From an uncultured Opitutales bacterium (GTDB lineage Bacteria; Verrucomicrobiota; Verrucomicrobiia; Opitutales; Intestinicryptomonadaceae): a stretch of DNA of 33,337 bases. This document shows, in pieces, positions 1 to 8,425 of this stretch. A program made the translations under genes and the position numbers. The stretch's first letter is position 1, and each line of letters begins with the position of its first letter. The stretch covers positions 1-33,337 of the forward strand of contig CALXOC010000012.1 in NCBI GenBank assembly GCA_944389915.1, in the 5' to 3' direction. The notes below the pieces were generated by a model. It did not search any database. It saw nothing but the letters and a program-made list of their open reading frames with translations, and was not told the origin of the DNA.

Positions 1-559
1 GGTTGTCCATGTTCATTAAAGGCTCGCCCATTCCCATTACGACTATGTTCTCAAACTCAAATTTTGCGTCTTTAACAAAAGGCAAGGCCTCAGAAACAAT
101 CTCGCTGGAGCTCAAATTTCTGACGAAACCTCCAAGAGCCGATGCGCAGAATTTGCAAGCGCATGCGCATCCCACCTGGGTGCTCAAACACAAAGTCTTT
201 CTGTCTTTCCCGTCTTCCGATGGGGCTTTTATTAGTACGCATTCAACCCTGGCGCCGTCGGACAGTTCGAGCAAATATTTTTTTGTCTCGTCTTCGGATT
301 CCCTTCCGCCTATCAGTTTTGCAACGGCAAATTCAAAATTGCCGGACAGGTAGCTTTTCAATTTTGCGGGTATTGACGGAAAATCCGCGGGGTTGAAAAT
401 CTTTTTCTTGTAAACGGCGTCGAATATTTGCGAGGCCCTGTACCTCTCAAAACCGGCAGACTCCAATATGAGTTTTAAATCCGGTTCGGAGAGCTTGAAG
501 AAATCCCTTTTTGAGCAAGCTTCCAATTTTTTATCTGTCGTTGCTTTGGGGACGCCACG
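1..559 (-). CDS. rlmN: RlmN, dual-specificity rRNA/tRNA adenine C2-methyltransferase (5' part only)
   Basis: Radical SAM enzyme that methylates C2 of A2503 in 23S rRNA and of A37 in some tRNAs. Translating the minus strand gives an N-terminal helical domain, then the radical SAM cluster motif CxxxCxxC (C131, C135, C138 in GCACACKFC), and a VVMGMGEPL segment typical of RlmN/Cfr. The gene runs off the left edge, so about 186 residues are visible and the catalytic C-terminal cysteine lies outside. No in-frame ATG precedes the conserved region; the likely start is GTG at 559, preceded by AGGGA. This start lies inside the 3' end of the small lipoprotein gene (29 bp overlap), so the two are probably co-transcribed. 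RlmN is preferred over Cfr because of the housekeeping context. Confidence 0.9.
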
Positions 560-740
560 TATCCCTGTCCAATTCGCGGTTGTTCTTTTCAACACGCTGT
601 ATGTACGAATCGGCGCTGGTTGTTCTGCCGGATATCACCGAACCTATGGGAGTGTTCGAGGCCTCATCCTGCATAAAATTGCAGGACGATATCCAGAGAA
701 CTAAAAGAGTTCCCGCTAATATTGTTATATTTTTCCTCAT
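531..740 (-). CDS. Small predicted lipoprotein, unknown function
   Basis: A 69-residue protein with a basic start (MRKN), a hydrophobic stretch and a lipobox ISSC ending at Cys20, which marks it as a signal peptidase II substrate. The mature part is about 50 polar residues with no recognised domain. Its ATG overlaps the stop of the upstream 88-residue gene as ATGA, and its 3' end overlaps the rlmN start by 29 bp. The two-sided overlap supports it as a real gene in the operon that runs from the CorC-like gene to rlmN. I do not recognise the family. Confidence 0.65.
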   Translation of the reverse strand: MRKNITILAGTLLVLWISSCNFMQDEASNTPIGSVISGRTTSADSYIQRVEKNNRELDRDTWRPQSNDR

Positions 741-1003
741 ACGCTTAAGCCCTCTTTCGATATATGTTTTGAGTCTATGAAAATTCTTCCCTTAAACGAC
801 CATTTCTTAACTTTTGTCCCGTCGTCTTTTATGAGCTTGATTTTCTCAAAGCGTATGGATTTTGATTTATCGGTATTTACAAAAGTCTCAAATACCGGAG
901 ACGGTTCTTTTTCCGGATCGGGGAGCATTGCCGCGGCGGCCTCCAATTGGGAAAGGCTTGGGGCGAATTTTTTTTCTTTTTTCTCGGTGTTGTCTTCGTT
1001 CAT
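737..1003 (-). CDS. Small charged protein, unknown function
   Basis: An 88-residue protein without signal peptide or membrane segment. The first half is acidic, Lys/Glu/Pro-rich and probably disordered; the second half (about residues 42-80) alternates charged and hydrophobic residues in a way that suggests a small beta-rich domain. It begins 15 nt after the agmatine deiminase stop and overlaps the next gene by 4 bp (ATGA), so translational coupling is likely. No clear Shine-Dalgarno is visible before the ATG at 1003. No family recognised; the support is the operon position and overlap. Confidence 0.55.
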   Translation of the reverse strand: MNEDNTEKKEKKFAPSLSQLEAAAAMLPDPEKEPSPVFETFVNTDKSKSIRFEKIKLIKDDGTKVKKWSFKGRIFIDSKHISKEGLSV

Positions 1004-1018
1004 TTCTATTGTTTGATT

Positions 1019-2080
1019 TTAAATTGTGGCGCATCGGGGTTGATGTTGTGTCAGGCAGTGCACGGCGCCGCCTTCCCTGAGAAATATCCGCGAATCCACC
1101 ATTACTATGCTTCTGCCGGGGAATGCGCAAGATAAGCGCTCTGCGGCAATACGGTCGGAGTCGCCCCCGTAAGATGGCATTATTAGCCCTCCGTTTACAA
1201 GCAGATAGTTTGCGTAGCTGGCGGGAAGCCTGCGCTCTTCGCCGTCATAGTAAGTTGCGTATATTGGCTCTTGCGGGAGCGGCAGTTCTATGATGTCAAA
1301 TTTCCTTCCACCGGAATCTCTTGAAGAGGCAAGTATCTCAAGATTTCTCTTCAGTATTGAGCTTGACGGATTTGAATCATCGCAAACTGCGGCCAGAATT
1401 TTTCCTCCGGGTGCAAAACGCGCAATATTGTCTATGTGGCCGTCGGTGTCGTCGTTCGCAAGCCCCTCGGGAAGCCATATCACGTTTCTTACACCAAAAT
1501 ACTTCTCAAATAAAGCTTCCGCACCGCTCTTCGACAAGCCGGGATTGCGCGATTTCGTCAAAGTAGCGCATTCGGTTGTCAAAAGCGTCCCGGCCCCGTC
1601 AAATTCAAGCGCGCCGCCCTCCAATGTGAGTTCCCTGGCGTCTATCAGTTCCGCGCCGGCAGCTTCAGCCATCTTTTCGGCGAGGGCGTCGTCGAGGTCC
1701 CACGGCGGAAATTTCCCGCCCCATGCGTTGTAGGAAAAATCGAGCGCCTGCAAAAGGCCCGAAGGGGAAAGCCTAAATAGGCATCCGCTGTCGCGGCACC
1801 AAGCGTCGTTTGTAGGGTGAGAATATAATTTTATGCGCTTGGCCTCGGCGCCGGGAGTTTTCTCTATGCAGCGCATAATGGCCGATTCCTCTTCCGGAAC
1901 GCAATTTATGTTCAACTTTTCAAAACGAGATATTGCCGCCGCCAATTTTGCAAACGCGTCAATTGCTTCGTTTCTTGCCCCCTTCCACCATTCTTGCGAC
2001 GGCCATGTCATCCAAACGGCCTCCTGCTCCTCCCATTCGGCCGGAATCCGCGGTAGTTTGTCTTCAGCGGGCAAATTCAT
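1019..2080 (-). CDS. aguA: Agmatine deiminase family protein
   Basis: Predicted to hydrolyse agmatine to N-carbamoylputrescine and ammonia, a step of arginine-derived putrescine synthesis. The 353-residue protein has the pentein-fold motifs of the agmatine deiminase/PPAD family (PF04371): WCRDSG near residues 94-99, LEGGALEFDG at 153-162, DDTDGHIDN around 210-218, and the nucleophilic cysteine in GGAVHCLTQ (Cys342). The start chosen is ATG 2080, 1 nt after the stop of the CorC-like gene and preceded by AGAAGAG; the longer open frame to 2188 would overlap that gene by about 100 bp. The usual partner aguB (N-carbamoylputrescine amidohydrolase) is not in the window. A peptidyl-arginine deiminase is less likely because there is no signal peptide. 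Confidence 0.88.
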   Translation of the reverse strand: MNLPAEDKLPRIPAEWEEQEAVWMTWPSQEWWKGARNEAIDAFAKLAAAISRFEKLNINCVPEEESAIMRCIEKTPGAEAKRIKLYSHPTNDAWCRDSGCLFRLSPSGLLQALDFSYNAWGGKFPPWDLDDALAEKMAEAAGAELIDARELTLEGGALEFDGAGTLLTTECATLTKSRNPGLSKSGAEALFEKYFGVRNVIWLPEGLANDDTDGHIDNIARFAPGGKILAAVCDDSNPSSSILKRNLEILASSRDSGGRKFDIIELPLPQEPIYATYYDGEERRLPASYANYLLVNGGLIMPSYGGDSDRIAAERLSCAFPGRSIVMVDSRIFLREGGAVHCLTQHQPRCATI

Positions 2081-2081
2081 T

Positions 2082-3110
2082 TCAACTCTTCTTTTTGCTC
2101 TTTGTCCGGGCCAGTTCGCGCATGTCGACAGCAATGTCGTCGGTCTCGAAAATTTCGGAGCCGAGTAGATGCTCAAATATGTCCTCAAGTGTTACAACTC
2201 CGGTCAGCGATGCAAATTCGTCAACAACTATACCCATTTGCTGGTGCTTTTTTATAAGCTGCCTCATAACGGCAAGCGCGCTGCCGTTCTCAGGTACGAA
2301 CACTGCGGGATGAACAAAATCCCCGACTTTGGAATCGTGTTTGTCGCCAGCCATGGCGGTGAGTATGTCGCGCCTGCGCACGACACCTATTATATTGTCA
2401 ATGGTGTCGTTGTAAACCGGTATCCGCGAAAAGTTAAGTGTAGGATTCCTCTCAAAAGCCTCACGCACGGTCATGCTGCCTTCAAGCGCCATCACAACGG
2501 TGCGCGGCGTCATGATTTTGTCTATGGTGATGTCGTCGAGCGAAAGGGTATTGGCTATTAAATCGCGCTCCTGCGACGATATAATGCCGCTTTTGCGCCC
2601 TTTTTCCGCAAGGAGAAGAATATCGTCGTCGCTGGTTTCATGCTTTCGGCTGCGAAGGGATATTTTCCCGGAAAACCACAGCGAATACCTCGTTAGCGGC
2701 AACATGATTATTCTGATATAGTGGAGCGGAATTGCCAGAAGCGGCTGTAGCGCGGGTCTGCATATTACCCCAAGATTTCTCGGCAATATTCCTGCGAAAA
2801 AAAGAAGCAAGGCGGTCAATAAAACCGGGAAAATGCAAGTGGAGGCGCCGCCTCTGCCGTATATCAGGGCGAATTGCGCGCCTGCAAGCGTGGCTCCAAA
2901 TATGGTGAAAATGGCGTTTGCTGCGTGTATGGAAAAAATTGTCTCGTCTATGTTGTTAGCAGCATGCGCCAACATGTTCCCGCGGCTTTTGGACTTCCGC
3001 TTTAGGGCGTCTATCTCCTCCGGGGTCGTGTTTAGGAGGGTTGTTTCAAGCGCGGAGCAGAATGCCGACAACAATATCGTGATAATGATTGTGAGTATGA
3101 GATAAAACAT
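2082..3110 (-). CDS. CNNM/CorC-type membrane protein with CBS pair
   Basis: Belongs to the DUF21 (CNNM) plus CBS family of proposed Mg/Co efflux or haemolysin-C-like membrane proteins. About 150 N-terminal residues form several hydrophobic helices (DUF21), followed by a CBS pair at about residues 190-310 (motifs IMTPRTVVMAL and GVVTLEDIFEHLLG). The protein stops about 30 residues after the second CBS domain, so the usual C-terminal CorC_HlyC domain is missing. The ATG at 3110 begins directly with the first transmembrane segment; a TTG at 3146 would add 12 residues and is less convincing. It is the first gene of the minus-strand operon that continues into the agmatine deiminase 1 nt downstream. 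Confidence 0.8.
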   Translation of the reverse strand: MFYLILTIIITILLSAFCSALETTLLNTTPEEIDALKRKSKSRGNMLAHAANNIDETIFSIHAANAIFTIFGATLAGAQFALIYGRGGASTCIFPVLLTALLLFFAGILPRNLGVICRPALQPLLAIPLHYIRIIMLPLTRYSLWFSGKISLRSRKHETSDDDILLLAEKGRKSGIISSQERDLIANTLSLDDITIDKIMTPRTVVMALEGSMTVREAFERNPTLNFSRIPVYNDTIDNIIGVVRRRDILTAMAGDKHDSKVGDFVHPAVFVPENGSALAVMRQLIKKHQQMGIVVDEFASLTGVVTLEDIFEHLLGSEIFETDDIAVDMRELARTKSKKKS

Positions 3111-3198
3111 TGCCCATATTAAGAACGCAAACTTTCCTCTTCGCAAACATTTTCATCTTGCAATAGCCCAAGAGTACAGTCATAAGAACTCAAAGTTT

Positions 3199-3345
3199 AT
3201 GAAATTTATTTTTCTCATTCTGGCCTTGGCCGCAATGATTTTTCTTTCCGGGTGTACAATTCCGGTGAGTCCGCTTATGTTTTTTCTCATAGATAACGGC
3301 GATATTCCGCAATCGAACGAACTTGTCTTATACGCAAATAAATAG
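3199..3345 (+). CDS. Very small lipoprotein (48 aa)
   Basis: A short reading frame with a textbook lipoprotein signal: MKF, a hydrophobic core (IFLILALAAMIFL) and the lipobox LSGC with the lipidated cysteine at position 19. The mature peptide is only about 30 residues, begins CTIPVSP and ends with a short polar tail. It sits between the divergent CorC-like gene and lrgA in the same direction as lrgAB. A weak promoter-like pair (TTGCAA/CATAAG, 17 nt apart, 3158-3186) lies close upstream, but no strong ribosome binding site is seen. Function unknown; perhaps a small lipoprotein or lysis-protein-like entericidin analogue, which is speculation. Confidence 0.55.
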   Translation: MKFIFLILALAAMIFLSGCTIPVSPLMFFLIDNGDIPQSNELVLYANK

Positions 3346-3414
3346 GGATTTTTCGGAATTTTGCTTGATATTGATTCTTAAAGTACAAAATCCGCACTTT
3401 GCCCTAAATTAAAA

Positions 3415-3828
3415 ATGCGAGCGCCATACAAGCTTTTCAGAATCGTAGCAGGAATAGCCGTTATGTACGGAATATATTCCCTTGTTCGGATAGTTTTGCA
3501 TTATTTGCAAATAAAAATTATTCCGGCGTCAATAGCGGGAATTATAGTATTGTTTCTCATGTTGCTTTTGAGCGGGCGCTTTGCAAAATTCATGCAGGAC
3601 GCGTCAAAATTTACGCTCGATAATATGGCGATATTTTTCATGCCCATGTTTGTGGGTCTTGTATTGGGAGGAAAATTGCCTCAGGGCAATATATTTATTT
3701 TTATAGTTTTAATGTGCATAAGTAGCCTTATAACGCTGCTTGCCACGGCATTTGCCGTTGAATGCTATCTCAATAGGCGCCCGGCGCGTTGCCGAGATGA
3801 CAAACAGATTGAAATGGAATGCAAATGA
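3415..3828 (+). CDS. lrgA: LrgA/CidA family membrane protein
   Basis: A 137-residue protein with four hydrophobic segments (about residues 8-25, 33-53, 68-87, 93-115) and the family signature of CidA/LrgA (PF03788), including IPASIAGIIVLFLMLL and FFMPMFVGLV. LrgA/CidA proteins are holin-like inner-membrane proteins linked to murein hydrolase export and, in some species, pyruvate transport. The lrgB gene follows with an overlapping start, the standard pairing. The C-terminal 20 residues are charged and probably cytoplasmic. Whether it acts in cell lysis or metabolite transport cannot be told from sequence. Confidence 0.88.
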   Translation: MRAPYKLFRIVAGIAVMYGIYSLVRIVLHYLQIKIIPASIAGIIVLFLMLLLSGRFAKFMQDASKFTLDNMAIFFMPMFVGLVLGGKLPQGNIFIFIVLMCISSLITLLATAFAVECYLNRRPARCRDDKQIEMECK

Positions 3829-4556
3829 ATCTTGAGGAGATATTTTCGGAAGGCTGCGCCGTAGTAATAGCTGGCGTTTTCCTGACTTTAATAGTCCACC
3901 TGCTGTGCTCAGCTGTGGCAAAGAAGAAAACTTTGGGCTTTGGAATAAGCGAAATTCCGTCGGTAATAACGGGGGGCGTAATTATAACGCTAATTGTTCT
4001 TTTGACGCCCTTGGAGTTTGAAAGCTATGAGCGCGGAGGGGAATTTATAAAATATTTTCTACCTCCGGCTACTCTCGCGCTGGCATATCCGCTTTATTCT
4101 TATCGCCGCCTAATATGGGAGAATTTTGCGGTGGTCGCCATGGCAACCACCGTGTCGGTGTCCGCAAGCGTGTTGTCTATGGTAGCCCTCGGATACATAT
4201 TCGGCTTTGATGCGGAATTTATAAAGCCCGCCCTGGCAAAATCTGTAACTGCGCCGGTCGCGATTGAAATAACGCGCATTCTTGAAAGCCCCCTCACAGA
4301 GCTCTGCATATGTTCGGTTTTTGCCGCCGGCATGACGGGAACCTTTTTCGGCCATAGAATTCTTAAGGCGGCCGGTGTAAAAAACGACCTGTCAGTGGGG
4401 CTGGCAATGGGCTCCACAAGCCATGTGCTCGGAACGTCGAGATGTTTTGAATACAGTCAGAAGCAGGCGGCGTTTTCGGCTCTGGTGCTTGTGGCAATAG
4501 CGCTGTTTTCGGCGTTATTGGCTATGCTTTTTGCCTTGGTTTTGCGCATGTGTTAG
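3825..4556 (+). CDS. lrgB: LrgB/CidB family membrane protein
   Basis: Partner of LrgA (PF04172), an inner-membrane protein of about 243 residues with many hydrophobic helices. Recognisable family segments include ITGGVIITL, the KSVTAPVAIEI block and GLAMGSTSHVLGTSR. Of two possible starts, ATG 3825 is preferred over ATG 3819 because it forms the usual ATGA overlap with the lrgA stop and has GGAA at a sensible distance. LrgAB together are implicated in control of cell-wall hydrolysis or in small organic acid transport. No regulator such as LytSR or CidR lies in the window. Confidence 0.9.
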   Translation: MNLEEIFSEGCAVVIAGVFLTLIVHLLCSAVAKKKTLGFGISEIPSVITGGVIITLIVLLTPLEFESYERGGEFIKYFLPPATLALAYPLYSYRRLIWENFAVVAMATTVSVSASVLSMVALGYIFGFDAEFIKPALAKSVTAPVAIEITRILESPLTELCICSVFAAGMTGTFFGHRILKAAGVKNDLSVGLAMGSTSHVLGTSRCFEYSQKQAAFSALVLVAIALFSALLAMLFALVLRMC

Positions 4557-4582
4557 ACTTGCTCTGCCCATGAAAAATGAGG

Positions 4583-4613
4583 TTGACAAATTGCGCCGCT
4601 GAAATTTTATAGA
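4583..4613 (+). promoter_or_regulatory. Candidate sigma70-type promoter of rpmH
   Basis: A perfect TTGACA lies at 4583-4588, followed by an AT-rich -10 region (TTTATA with 17-nt spacing, or TATAGA with 19-nt spacing). It sits 35-65 bp before the rpmH ATG and after the lrgB stop, the expected place for a promoter of the rpmH-rnpA-yidD-yidC block. The -10 match is moderate. Confidence 0.45.
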
Positions 4614-4647
4614 ACAGCTTTGAGAATTTTAGAAAGAGAGAACAGCA

Positions 4648-4788
4648 ATGTCCAAACCCACATACAAACCTTCAAAACTTAAACGCGCACGCCGCTGCGG
4701 CTGGCGCGCGAGAATGAGCACGCGCGGCGGCAGAAGCGTCATAGCCTCGCGCCGCCAAAAGGGGCGCAAGCGCCTTGTAACAAAGTAG
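4648..4788 (+). CDS. rpmH: 50S ribosomal protein L34
   Basis: A 46-residue, very basic protein matching bL34 end to end: [11 protein letters not shown], then a [12 protein letters not shown] segment and the terminal [10 protein letters not shown]. bL34 is a component of the large ribosomal subunit. The start is well set by AGAAAGAGAG a few bases upstream. It opens the widely conserved rpmH-rnpA-yidD-yidC cluster; rnpA follows after 13 bp. dnaA, which lies next to rpmH in many bacteria, is not here; lrgAB precedes it instead. Confidence 0.97.
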   Translation: MSKPTYKPSKLKRARRCGWRARMSTRGGRSVIASRRQKGRKRLVTK

Positions 4789-4801
4789 GATTGCCGGAAA
4801 C

Positions 4802-5182
4802 GTGCGTTTTGCAAGGCGGAACAGGGTGCGCCTTACGCGCGATTTCGAATCCATCAAGAAAAATTCCGCGAAGGTGGACTGTTCCGCCTTCGTGTTTTAT
4901 TTTTCCAAGTCTGCGTCCGGAGTGTCGCGTTTGGGAGTGGTTACAAGCAGAAGGGTAGGTTGCGCGGTGGAGCGCAATTTTGCGCGCAGAAGAATTCGTG
5001 CGGTTTTTGCGGAAACATGCGCGGATTTCCCTTTTGAGGCCGATGTTCTCGTATTTGTTAGGCGCGGATTCCTGAAGTTCGAATACTCCGACATAAAAAA
5101 GAAATTTAAATATGCCGTATCGCGCGGGGCTGCAATATTGCGCAAGCGCGGTTTGAATGCCGGGGCGAACGATGGTGCCTAA
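4802..5182 (+). CDS. rnpA: Ribonuclease P protein component
   Basis: Protein subunit of RNase P, which trims the 5' leader of pre-tRNAs with the catalytic RNA. The 126-residue product is basic and shows the family pattern: RLTRDFESI near the start, [16 protein letters not shown], and the signature [13 protein letters not shown] (an RN..RR.IR variant of the RNR motif). GTG at 4802 is the likely start. The last 26 bases overlap the longest yidD frame. Position between rpmH and yidD is canonical. Confidence 0.93.
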   Translation: MRFARRNRVRLTRDFESIKKNSAKVDCSAFVFYFSKSASGVSRLGVVTSRRVGCAVERNFARRRIRAVFAETCADFPFEADVLVFVRRGFLKFEYSDIKKKFKYAVSRGAAILRKRGLNAGANDGA

Positions 5183-5534
5183 GCGAAAGTCAGACGCAAA
5201 TAGTTCAGGTCTTGCCGGGGCGAAGCCAAAAATGGCCAGGGGAATATTGGCAACCCCCCTATGGCTTGTTGTGAGGTTTTATCAGATTGCGATATCTCCG
5301 GTAATTCACATATTTCCTAACAGCGGCTGCCGGTTTTATCCGACTTGTTCCGAATACGCCCTTCAGGCATTGTCCAGGCACGGCGCTTTAAAGGGCGGCA
5401 TTTTGGCGTTTTGCCGGATATTGCGCTGTAATCCTTTCTGCAAGGGCGGATTCGACTATGTCCCAAAAAAATTTCGTTGGAACCGGCTGTTTTCACAAAA
5501 CAAAGTTGACGAATGCGGGGATTCGCATATTTAA
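5172..5534 (+). CDS. yidD: YidD membrane protein insertion efficiency factor
   Basis: Small membrane-associated protein that helps YidC-dependent insertion. The hallmark motif is complete: [15 protein letters not shown], then [19 protein letters not shown] and GGFDYVP. About 120 residues from ATG 5172, which overlaps rnpA by 11 bp and is preceded by GGGGCGA; an earlier ATG at 5157 and a later one at 5232 are possible. The N-terminal extension before [11 protein letters not shown] and the roughly 20-residue tail after the conserved core are longer than in many YidD proteins. yidC follows downstream. Confidence 0.92.
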   Translation: MVPKRKSDANSSGLAGAKPKMARGILATPLWLVVRFYQIAISPVIHIFPNSGCRFYPTCSEYALQALSRHGALKGGILAFCRILRCNPFCKGGFDYVPKKFRWNRLFSQNKVDECGDSHI

Positions 5535-5595
5535 ATACTCCTTTATTTTTATAAAAATCGAAGCGTCCACCGGGGAAAAGCAATAAGCCGGATGG

Positions 5596-7590
5596 ATGCA
5601 CGCACGCAAAATGGACAAGAAAAATACAATCATAGGCGTTCTGCTGCTTTGCGCGGCCTTCTATTTTATGTTTGATTCCTCCTCCAAGGAGGCAAGATTG
5701 GCGCAGGAGCGCAGGGAGGCCGCGGCGGCCCGCTTTGTGGAGGAGCAGTCGAAGACCAAAGTGCCCGCACACAAGGCTCAGACAAGTTCTCCATTCGCGC
5801 TGGAGGAGAATATAAAAGAGCAGATTGTAACGCTTAAAAACGAGGACATAGCAGTAAATTTTACCAATATAGGCGGGGCAATAGCCAATGTAGAGTTGCT
5901 GAAATACGAGAATTCCCAGGGCTCTTCGGACCACTTTGCCTTTAATGCCGTAAAGGGCGCGCTTCCCGCTTTGACTCTGGCTCTTTTCGACCCTTCAAGC
6001 GATCTTCCCGAACCGATAGTGCGGGCCTTTTCCCTTGTGGAGTCTTCGGACGTGTCTCTCAGGTACGAGCTAATTATTTCCGGAAAGTACAAGATAGAGC
6101 GCTTTTATTCGCTTGCCGACACCTCTAAAAATATCGAATGCGCTCCCTATATATTAAAGACCCGTACCTCGATAAAAAATATTTCCCGCCAGGACATTTC
6201 CCCGGGGGAAGTGTTTCTGAGTTTGGGAACCGTTCCGCCTACGGCAAGCGATGTTTACGGCTCAAACTTGGCGTCGGTATTTTTCGATGCGGACAAAAAC
6301 AGCCATTATTCGCGATCTTCGGCATTCATAAACAGCTCCGGATTTCTGGGCATAGGCGCGTCTCAGGCAAAGCCCTATGAAAAGATATCCGCTTATCCCG
6401 TTACTTGGGCGTCTGTAAAGAACCAGTTTTTCGCTTCGGTCTTTACCCCCGAGGAAATATATTCCACCGGCGGCATAACTTTCCCTATACTTATTGATTC
6501 TTCGGCCGGAGACAAGTATATGCGCAATGCAATATCCGCCTTTATGGGCTTTGAGTTTAAAACCCTAAAACCCGGGGATAGCGCTGTTATAAACGGTTCT
6601 TACTATGTCGGCCCCAAGGAGCTCGACAAACTCTATTCTATGGGCGGCGGGCAAGAGGAGGTTATGAACTACGGCTGGTTTGGATTTGTCAGCCGCCCGC
6701 TGTCTCGCCTGATGAATTGGATTTACTCTTGGGTGTCTATTGTGTCTCCCGAATGGGGTTGGGGGTGGTCCATAATAATTCTGACATTGATAGTTCGCGC
6801 TTTGATGTGGCCGCTGACTTCCATACAGATAAAGTCGGCCCAGCGCATGGCTAAAATGCAGGAGCCGCTGAAGGCCATACGCGAGAAATACAAGGACGAC
6901 AATAAGAGAATACAGCAGGAAACCATGAAGATTTATTCCGAATACGGGATAAATCCGCTTGCGGGGTGCCTGCCGATTTTCATTCAAATACCCATTTTCA
7001 TAGGCTTGTATTACATGCTTCAGACTTCGTGCGAAATACGTTTCGCGCATTTTCTGTGGATAAAAGACTTGTCTCTTCCCGACACCATAGAGGCCATACC
7101 GTCGGTATTCGGCATTCCTCTCCACATTTTGCCCATACTCAACGCGCTTGTAACATTCATACAAATGCATCTGACGCCTACGCCGTCGACAGACAAGTCG
7201 CAGGCGATGATGTTCAAGCTTATGCCGATTATAATGCTGGTATTTTTCTATACTTTCCCTTCGGGATTGGTCCTATACTGGCTTGTGCAGAGTTTGTTGG
7301 GAATATTGCAGGCTATTATAATTAGGCGCGGCAAAGACAAGGTGGTTCTTAAAAAGCGCAACAAACCGGGATTCATGCAGCGCATGCAGGAAGCCATGGA
7401 AAACGCCCAGAAGGTGCAGGCCATGCGCGGGGAGGAATTTAAGAAGCTGCCCCTGCGCGAGCAGTTGCGCATAGCGCGCGAAGACGCCATGAAGGCCCGC
7501 AAAAGCAAGCAGAACGACCCCCTAAAGGGAACAATGTACGAAAAGCGCAAAAAGAACCCCGGCGGGCGCTCCACTCGGCCAAAGCGATAA
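5596..7590 (+). CDS. yidC: Membrane protein insertase YidC
   Basis: Inserts and folds inner-membrane proteins, alone or with SecYEG. The 664-residue protein has the Gram-negative layout: N-terminal membrane anchor (residues 11-27), large periplasmic beta-domain (about 70-345), and the conserved five-helix core starting near 375. The hydrophilic-groove arginine is R401 in IVRALMWPLT, and the cytoplasmic hairpin (about 414-450) is intact. A final hydrophobic helix ends near 576, followed by a strongly basic tail of about 85 residues. ATG 5596 is used; ATG 5611 (MDKKNTIIG) is an equally plausible start. The usual downstream jag/mnmE genes are absent; yebC follows. Confidence 0.96.
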   Translation: MHARKMDKKNTIIGVLLLCAAFYFMFDSSSKEARLAQERREAAAARFVEEQSKTKVPAHKAQTSSPFALEENIKEQIVTLKNEDIAVNFTNIGGAIANVELLKYENSQGSSDHFAFNAVKGALPALTLALFDPSSDLPEPIVRAFSLVESSDVSLRYELIISGKYKIERFYSLADTSKNIECAPYILKTRTSIKNISRQDISPGEVFLSLGTVPPTASDVYGSNLASVFFDADKNSHYSRSSAFINSSGFLGIGASQAKPYEKISAYPVTWASVKNQFFASVFTPEEIYSTGGITFPILIDSSAGDKYMRNAISAFMGFEFKTLKPGDSAVINGSYYVGPKELDKLYSMGGGQEEVMNYGWFGFVSRPLSRLMNWIYSWVSIVSPEWGWGWSIIILTLIVRALMWPLTSIQIKSAQRMAKMQEPLKAIREKYKDDNKRIQQETMKIYSEYGINPLAGCLPIFIQIPIFIGLYYMLQTSCEIRFAHFLWIKDLSLPDTIEAIPSVFGIPLHILPILNALVTFIQMHLTPTPSTDKSQAMMFKLMPIIMLVFFYTFPSGLVLYWLVQSLLGILQAIIIRRGKDKVVLKKRNKPGFMQRMQEAMENAQKVQAMRGEEFKKLPLREQLRIAREDAMKARKSKQNDPLKGTMYEKRKKNPGGRSTRPKR

Positions 7591-7679
7591 AAAAGCTTGA
7601 AAGCGTCTGCGATTGAAATTTCATCATAACAAAAATGTGATAGGAAACTCATATTCTAAAAACAACAGGAGAATAAAAA

Positions 7680-8420
7680 ATGTCCGGACATAGTAAATGG
7701 GCCACGACCAAAAGACACAAGGCGGCGATAGACGCCAAAAAGGGAAAAATCTTTAGCTCCATAAGCAAAGATTTGACAATGGCTGCAAGGGAGGGCGGCG
7801 GAGATCCCTCATCGAACGCGCGCTTGAGAATGCTTATTGCGAAGGCAAAAACGGCCAACATGCCGGCCGATAATGTGGATAGAGCCATAAAGAAAGGTAC
7901 CGGAGAATTGCCAGGCATGGTCTATGAACAGCTTCTGTACGAAGGCTACGGCCCCGGCGGCATAGGAATAATAGTGGAAGTTACAACGGACAATAAGAAC
8001 CGCGCGGCCAGCGACGTTCGCTCCACTTTTACGAAGAACGGCGGCAATCTCGCCGCTCCCGGCGCGCTTCAGTTTAATTTTACAAAACAGGGGCAATTTC
8101 TAATAGGCGCCGATAAGACAAACGAAGACGCTCTGATGGAAATAGTTCTCGAAGCGGGGGCAGACGATATTCGCAACAACGGGGACTATTTTGAAATTCT
8201 TTGCCCTATAGCGAACTTCACGGCTGTGGGCGAAGCTCTTGAAAAGGCCGGAATTGAGCCCGACGAAGCTGAATTGGCGTGGATTCCCAACAGCGAGACT
8301 CCCATTACAGATCCTGAGCTTGCCAAGAAAATAGTTAAGTTGACCGAGGCGCTTGAGGATCTTGAGGACGTCCAAAACGTCTATTCAAACGAAGATATAG
8401 ACGATTCGCTTCTGGATTAA
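7680..8420 (+). CDS. yebC: YebC/PmpR family protein
   Basis: A 246-residue member of the YebC/PmpR family (PF01709), cytoplasmic proteins described as transcriptional regulators and, more recently, as translation factors that relieve ribosome stalling at proline stretches. The invariant start [16 protein letters not shown], the [20 protein letters not shown] block, [15 protein letters not shown] and the acidic C-terminus ([16 protein letters not shown]) are all present. The ATG at 7680 has AGGAG upstream. It is separated from yidC by about 90 bp and followed by a strong hairpin. Confidence 0.96.
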   Translation: MSGHSKWATTKRHKAAIDAKKGKIFSSISKDLTMAAREGGGDPSSNARLRMLIAKAKTANMPADNVDRAIKKGTGELPGMVYEQLLYEGYGPGGIGIIVEVTTDNKNRAASDVRSTFTKNGGNLAAPGALQFNFTKQGQFLIGADKTNEDALMEIVLEAGADDIRNNGDYFEILCPIANFTAVGEALEKAGIEPDEAELAWIPNSETPITDPELAKKIVKLTEALEDLEDVQNVYSNEDIDDSLLD

Positions 8421-8425
8421 TTTTT

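Noticed and set aside
2081-2188. 36-residue N-terminal extension of agmatine deiminase
   Set aside because: It overlaps the 3' end of the CorC-like gene and lacks family similarity; ATG 2080 has a ribosome binding site.
5317-5934. 205-residue minus-strand open frame
   Set aside because: Mirrors yidD and the start of yidC, both well supported.
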